In this document: piece by piece, positions 58,395 to 64,000 of the stretch
Position numbering within the stretch: the first letter of the stretch is position 1
Layout of the letters: every line of letters starts with the position of its first letter
Origin: Arthrinium phaeospermum
Taxonomy: Eukaryota > Ascomycota > Sordariomycetes > Amphisphaeriales > Apiosporaceae
Assembly (NCBI GenBank): GCA_006503535.1
Contig: QYRS01000007.1
Coordinates: 2,232,001-2,296,000, forward strand
DNA: 64,000 nt
Reading direction: 5' to 3'
The notes under the pieces: model-generated
What the model was told of the DNA's origin: nothing
Database searches by the model: none
The model's input: only the letters and a program-made list of their open reading frames with translations
Made by a program: the position numbers and the translations under genes

Positions 58395-59120
58395 TGTCAT
58401 CCAAATCCCTGAAGTCGTATAGACTTATATTCTGCAAGTAAAACTGATATCAATTACGCGCAGGGTACTGGCATGGGAGAAGGGGTGGTAGAGGGACCAC
58501 AAATGCAACCAGCAGGATGGGGCAAAATGCACAACATCTTTCAACTGGTGGATTGCGTCATGACTCCATGAGGGAGGATAGATGATATGAGCTCCCAAGA
58601 GATTTAGCTTTACCATACTTAGACATCCGGGGTTTCAATTTCTTTTGTCGCTTCCTGGAACTGATGGAATGGAGTCCAAGCTGTCTTCCGCTAGTCATGA
58701 TTACTTCAGGCGCGCCCCTACTGGAAAATGACGATCTTATGATAAGCGGTGGGCGTTTGGGCGGAAAAAGCTCGTTCTGGAATAAAATGTGAATTTAATA
58801 CGGCATGTTTGGATATATTGCATGCACATTGGATTCTGTTTACTGAGTCAAATATTTGACCTGGTAGACGTCTCAAAGTCGTTGCTTAACTGATATCATG
58901 ATCATGCGAGCCACAATTGGGGTGATGTTCCTTCGCTGCCAATTCTCGTTCGGCTATGGAGGCGGTGTTGCAGATGAAGAAGGTTCTGCCAACGCACAGG
59001 CCGGCTGGCTCAGGGAGTGTTTCAGGGGTAAGCCAAACCTACTACAACGCCCTTAGAATTCGCTCTAGTCTAAGTTAAATTCGACGACATCTGACGCCCA
59101 AAGCCCATGCCAGAAACATC
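58395..59120. other. Convergent intergenic region
   Basis: No gene recognised; 3' flanks of the polytopic membrane protein and of the deoxyribosyltransferase-like gene. Confidence 0.45.
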
Positions 59121-59675
59121 TCATAGACCCAGCATGCGTAATATAGCAGAAGGGAAGTCCTCGGCCGTATCCACCATCTCTATACCGAACCTCTGGCAGA
59201 GCAACTGCACGTTACCCCTTTTCTTGTACCCCTCGTGTGCACAGACGAGCACCTGCTTCTTCTGTTTGGTCTCGCCATTCCCGTCGCCTGTAGTAGTAGT
59301 CGTAGAGTTACCCGAGGAACCAGCCGCGAGCCCAGCGACGAGCCCCAGCTCCAGCAAGCTGACGGGCGCATCGGTGTGCGGGCCCAAGTACACGACGACG
59401 AGGTCGGCGCGCGTCTGGCGGTCTAGCTCCCACTGCGTCTGCTCGCGGAAGGGGGCGCAGTTCGCGTCGTTGCGCCAGGTGGAGTCCCAGTCGGACCGCA
59501 GCGGGTTGAAGAAGGTGATGGGGTGCGCGGAGAGCTTCTCGCACAGAACGTCGCGCCAGTCAGCGCTCCCGTCGTTGGCGGCGGTGGTGGTGCCGGCGAG
59601 GAAAACGGTGCGGGGGTGGACCGATGCGGGGTCGGGCGCCGGCGCTTGCACGATCTGGGCCGTTGTTGTGGGCAT
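59121..59675 (-). CDS. Nucleoside 2-deoxyribosyltransferase-like protein
   Basis: An intronless frame of 184 aa. The start VHPRTVFLAGTTTAANDGSA and the block ITFFNPLRSDWDSTWRND match the Rossmann-like fold of the nucleoside 2-deoxyribosyltransferase family. QWELDRQTRADLVVVYLGPH follows, and VSLLELGL carries Glu109, in the position of the catalytic nucleophile of the family. A Thr/Gly-rich insertion (GNSTTTTTGDGNGE) separates it from the last strand and helix (VLVCAHEGYKKRGNVQLLCQ). The family transfers or hydrolyses deoxyribose from nucleosides; which base or whether it acts on modified nucleotides cannot be told. Likely cytosolic. Its neighbours offer no pathway clue. Confidence 0.85.
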   Translation of the reverse strand: MPTTTAQIVQAPAPDPASVHPRTVFLAGTTTAANDGSADWRDVLCEKLSAHPITFFNPLRSDWDSTWRNDANCAPFREQTQWELDRQTRADLVVVYLGPHTDAPVSLLELGLVAGLAAGSSGNSTTTTTGDGNGETKQKKQVLVCAHEGYKKRGNVQLLCQRFGIEMVDTAEDFPSAILRMLGL

Positions 59676-60143
59676 GGTTTTACAAGATTGCGTCTCAAGG
59701 GGATCGGCTTGGGTTTCGACTCAAGGGGTTTACAATAACCGAGCCGTTCGGTTCGCAGTGGGGTTGTTCAAGGCTGTTGATCCCTAATATCTCAAATTGT
59801 CCGAGGCCATGATAAGCGCGGCTGGATACATACCTCGGCCAAGTCGCGCTAGTCCGGTTTGGACCAACGCTTACACAGCTCAGGGCAGGGGCTGGATTAT
59901 GAGCGTCGCAGGCTGACTTCGGTCGTGATGACTCCACTCTCATGTCGAAAAAAAGGGCATCAACAACAAGGCCTACCTTGCTCCCGACTGACTTAGCAGC
60001 ATGGAAGGAAGGTCAACTGCGATACTTGACCACTCATCATGATAGATTGGCTCCAAAATCTTGGTATTTCGTAACTTCATCCACACGACCTATTCTAGTA
60101 GCTTTCCTATTCGCATCTATGTAGGCAACCCGTGCCTGATCGC
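59676..60143. other. Intergenic region upstream of the deoxyribosyltransferase-like gene
   Basis: This lies between the start of that gene (-) and the stop of the CorA-like gene (-). No gene recognised. Confidence 0.45.
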
Positions 60144-63100
60144 CTATCGCCGGTGTGATCTCTCGACTCTTATGATATGTGGTTTCATCGGTGCACTCAT
60201 CCCACCAGGCGGCCGTCCCATCGGAGGTGGAGGGGGGCCAGGTACATAGATGCGGCCCGGAGGGGGATGGGGAGGAGGAGGGGGTGGAGCAAGAGCAACA
60301 TGCCGATAGTCGGTGCCAGAACGCTCATCGCGACGGCCCCAAAGCCAGTTGACTAGGTTTCGTACCTCGCCCATCCACCAGAGGCCAATGACGATGACGA
60401 GCACGGTCACGGGTATGGCCGTGGCCCAGTAGATCCACTGGCCCGACTCAAGGTTGGCAATGTCGCTCGTGTTCATGCCGAAGATGCTGCTGATGGTTCC
60501 GAGCGGCAGGAATACAATGGTTACCATGGTGAAGGCGTAGACGGCGGCCTCTTGCCGGTCTTTCGTAGTGTCTATCCGGGTGACGTTCTTTATGTGCGTG
60601 AAAGCAGGTCATCAGTAAGTATGACACCGACAAGAAAAGAAGTGAGGCCGGCGGTCGGCGGTGAAGCGTATACTCACCATGACTTCCAATCTCGCGGCAT
60701 CGGTCCCCATCTCGGAACACTCTCGGGTTCTCTTATCAACCCAATACTTGCAGTCGCCCAGGAGCAGCCCTAGCAACCCGTTGGGGTCTGTGGGAGAGAG
60801 CTTAGAGATGTCGTCCGGGTCGATCGACCTTATACCCGGCTCAGCTTGACGACTGACAAAATGAGAGGTGGAGTGCGATTTATGACGGTGCGTAGTGGCA
60901 TGGAATTGTGATCGATGGTGGGCGGTGATATTCAATGCGTCGTACTCTGATCTGTCGTGTTTCGGCCCTGCTGTTTGCAGTAGTCCCGCTTCCACACGTT
61001 TCAGCTGCGTGGGCCTGGCTGGTCGGGACTGGAGGCCCGAGATGATTGCACTCTGTGTTACCGCAACATCCATGATGATGGCGATCTCTTCTTTCAGCCA
61101 GCTTATTCGAGATTGGTGTGAACGGGCTGGGCTTACGCGAATCTCGTTGTCCTGTTCCAGAGCATGTGGTAAGCAAGTGGCGTCCGGGTAGGATGGTCGG
61201 TATCCAAAACACGAAATGCTGCTTACCAAGTCTTTTATGTATTCCGAATACCTATCGCTCAAGGTCTGGTTTCCATCCGTCGAGTCCTGGAAAAGCTTCA
61301 GACCGAGCAAGGAAACAAGCTGCAATGGTTGCATGGTAGTGTGCTTTCTCAAGTCGACCCTGGGCAAGCAAGACACGACATCCCCGGATCCCTTAAGCGT
61401 AAGCTCTGCGAACACCTCCAGGTTCTCTTCCCAGCCTTCAATTTCATTTGAGCTCAGGATTAAAGCCATCAGCAGATGCAACCATGCAAGTACCAGTGTG
61501 TCCGGAATCAGTAGGGCACGACGATCTGCCGCGGGGACGTGCTTCATGATTCCCTGGAAGTACAAAATCATTCGCGATAATCCGCGTAGTGTGGTTCGAA
61601 CCTGGGAAACCACGGCCTGAGAAACAATGCCTTTCGGACGCGATCTTCTGGGTCTTGCTCGTGGCTCATCTCCATCCCCGGAAGTAACAGGAGATGGTTG
61701 TGGCATCTATTTCACAAGTTAGAATATGTACAATAATGCATTTACGTATATATACTAAGTTGAATTAAGGGGGACAAACCTCGACCAGCCTCAGAATAGC
61801 ACCCCAAAACTTGCCGACTGTGGGGACATCCTCGTCTGTCGAACCTGGTAGGAAGAAATGGAAGATCATCTCAGCCGCATTGTATATATCGACACGTTGC
61901 GAGTAGTCTTTGCTTTTCTCGTCATCACCTTGGTTGTCGATAGGTTGGCCTTGCCCCTCTAAGTATGCGTGAACTATCTGGCGTGTTGATTGGTTGCAGC
62001 GTTTGTAGGCCGACTTTTCGTGTAATTTTGTTGAAGCCACGAGATATCCGTCAATTTCGTCAAGATGCCGTTGAACTAACGATCGCTCAGCTGATTTGTC
62101 CTCAGATGCCAGCTGCACAGCATCAAGCCAGGTGAAGACGTGAAATAGTTCAGAGTCCGTCTCGGGCATAGCGCTGGTTGAACTACCTGATGCGCGAGTC
62201 CCTTGCCTGGCTTTCTCTGACACATGAGACATTTCCGTCTCTAATGGTTGTAGAGAGCCAGGTGCTCTAGGAGACGGAGGGATGCTATCCGTGTATCAGA
62301 ACAAATTTGACAAGCAAGGGTGCAGATCAAGGTCTTACCTGAATCGCAATGCTAATGTCAATGGGTTGTTCGAATGCTTGCATATATACAATATGCGGGG
62401 CCAGTCTTCCTCTGTGACTCCCTTCTCACGATGAGAGAATCCAATAGGGCGTGGCCAAAAAGCGTGGAAATGCTTGATGAACCCCTGGCTTCAAGTTCAG
62501 TGGGTAGACAACTGAGCTGGTTGCTAGAGAGAGCCAGAACTTACGAACCACGTTGAACAGTCTTCTAAAGAGAAGGACCACAGAACATTGTCATAATAAG
62601 AGACGTAGAGCATCTTAGAGCGAGGGGGAGACTCGGTCGGTGGCTCGGGCGATATGGAGATGATGTTTTCCCGCAAGGTTGATGAGGGCATGCGACCACA
62701 GGTGACGAGCAACGCTTGAGAACGCACATTTTCAGTCAGAGACTCCAAGGACAGAGAGAACGACAGAACCAGTAAAGTGATTGGTGCTTACACTTGTCCA
62801 CAATGATGCACCATAACTGTGCAATGTGGTAGCATTTATCACCACTGGTCGGGTTGCTGCGGTAGTGAACCTGCTGCATTTCCCTGGCTGCTGTTGTGCG
62901 AGTGTATTGGCTCTGTAGCAGAGTTTCGATGGGGAACAGCGTGTTCGACGTCGCAGATAATGGACCACCATAAGTCTCCAAGGAGAAATACGGCAGACAT
63001 ACCCAGGTCATGTACCTCTGGCCGGGGGTGTTCTCGGTACCTCGCGCCGCGGATTGAGAGTCATCCGTAGGTATGTTGACTCTGATAGACATAGGCTCCA

Positions 63101-63977
63101 TATGTCGAACAGTCTCTCCCTCGATTGTACGACGTGCTTTGACAGCTTCTCTCTTGATTTGGGTGAACAGCTTGGCCAGGGCGTAGAGCTCGGCGCTGCC
63201 GAGACCTGCGGCCCTCACCATCTCCGCTGACATTGCATCTAAGTCTAGAATGGGCTGTGACAGATGCATCCATCGAAACAAGGGATGATGCTGCTTCCTG
63301 GTGTCATGTATGGTTCTCAGCTTAGCCGAGTGTGTGCCTTCGATGAAGAAGTCGCCAGTGTAATCGGATGCAAACACATCTAGTGTCTTCAGCATGGTTG
63401 ATCTGGGCTGTGGGTCATCGACCCTGGCGTTCCTCATTTCAGCGTTATGGGCGTCAGCGGTTGCTATGTCGTTTAGCCCCCCACCAGTGTCTGTTTCACT
63501 CTCCGACGCTACTTCAGCAGGCGAAGCCCTGGTGGGTCTGAAGCTGAAGACCTTCCCTTCTACTCCGTCAACATCTTCGTAGTCGTCACTCCCCGTTGAA
63601 GAGGAATCCCAGTCTTCGGTGGAAGTCTCGGACCATGTGCTACTGCTTTCGTCACTGTTTTCATCAACGGAAGAGGAAATGACACTAACACTTCTAGTCC
63701 TTCTTCCTGATTTGGTCCGGTGTCGAGTACCATGACGAGCCTGGACATGACGTCGAGGGTGATCAGAAGGATGCCCGGGATACTGTGTTACCGGAGACGG
63801 ATATGCATTCATTGGATTCATCATGGGTGAAGGCGCGAATCGGTCTCCTTCACCACCGCCTGGTAGATAGACATATGGTTGCTGTGCCGGGTACTGTGCG
63901 TACGGGGACCATGGAATGGGGTAATGCGGAAGTGTTCCGTACGAAGTAGCTTCGCCCCAAACGCCATGGGTAGTACC
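60144..63977 (-). CDS. CorA-like Mg2+ transporter-type protein, 5' partial
   Basis: Exons on the minus strand: 63977-62792, 62714-62545, 62484-62339, 62266-61780, 61706-61227, 61151-60678 and 60587-60144, all in phase, over 1,100 codons so far. A likely acceptor at 63978-63979 and an upstream stop in frame imply at least one more exon, probably beyond the window. The N terminus is Pro/Tyr-rich then Ser/Asp/Glu-rich. The centre has QLWCIIVDK, LLVTCGRMPSSTL and FWPRPIGFSHRE. Near the end comes the diagnostic segment AFTMVTIVFLPLGTISSIFG followed by MN, i.e. the GMN signature of CorA channels, then a second membrane span (WATAIPVTVLVIVIGLWWMG) and a Pro-rich tail (PPPPPPHPPPGR). Fungal members are often annotated CorA-like; ion transport is inferred and has not been shown for this subgroup. 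Confidence 0.85.
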
Positions 63978-64000
63978 CTGCTTACACGAGCGTCAAGATT

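Noticed and set aside
61594..61615. GGTTCGAACC-like sequence as a tRNA T-arm
   Set aside because: It lies inside the CorA-like coding exon and no cloverleaf or anticodon arm can be drawn around it.

Overview
The window is nuclear DNA of a filamentous ascomycete (Pezizomycotina, most likely a sordariomycete). The evidence is short GT-AG introns with fungal splice signals, Zn2Cys6 regulators, an Nst1 stress protein, a Rho2 GTPase and a fungal-type mitochondrial ribosomal protein. Exon structures were joined by hand from splice signals and reading-frame continuity. No tRNA, rRNA, CRISPR, intact transposon or viral sequence was recognised.

Layout. 1-18.8 kb is mostly conserved core genes: a Cys-rich single-pass membrane protein (2.1-3.1 kb, +), nst1 (4.5-8.3 kb, -), an almost 5 kb non-coding stretch, rho2 (13.2-14.5 kb, +), mitochondrial ribosomal protein mL40 (-) and a 611-aa AT-hook protein (-). 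18.8-33 kb looks accessory: a gene relic, a secreted SGNH esterase fused to FG-GAP/VCBS repeats (21.2-24.5 kb, -), a broken F-box/LRR-like gene, a Zn2Cys6 factor (27.3-29.4 kb, -), an orphan 334-aa protein and an FTA2-family kinase-like protein (30.2-32.4 kb, +). 33-40 kb holds a PAN/Apple-like membrane protein, a small Cys/His-rich protein, a TRAPPC12-like TPR protein and a nucleotidyltransferase-like protein.

40.3-47.0 kb forms a coherent sugar module: a secreted GH27 alpha-galactosidase (-), a Zn2Cys6 regulator (-) and, divergent from the regulator, an MFS alpha-glucoside/maltose-type sugar transporter (+). The likely roles are secreted hydrolysis, uptake and local control.

47.2-64 kb holds a third Cys-rich single-pass membrane protein, two tandem paralogues resembling the soluble part of fungal CorA-like proteins but without the membrane end, a small mitochondrial-type protein, a VWA protein, a polytopic membrane protein with a Cys-rich ectodomain and an in-frame stop, a nucleoside 2-deoxyribosyltransferase-like protein, and a genuine CorA-like channel-type protein that runs off the right edge.

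The points most worth following are the alpha-galactoside module, the tandem truncated CorA-like pair, the FTA2 kinase-like gene with its unknown neighbour, a one-base reading-frame break in nst1, and very small exons and introns (6-nt exon in rho2; 32-nt first exon in the Zn2Cys6 gene; candidate introns of 36-42 nt).
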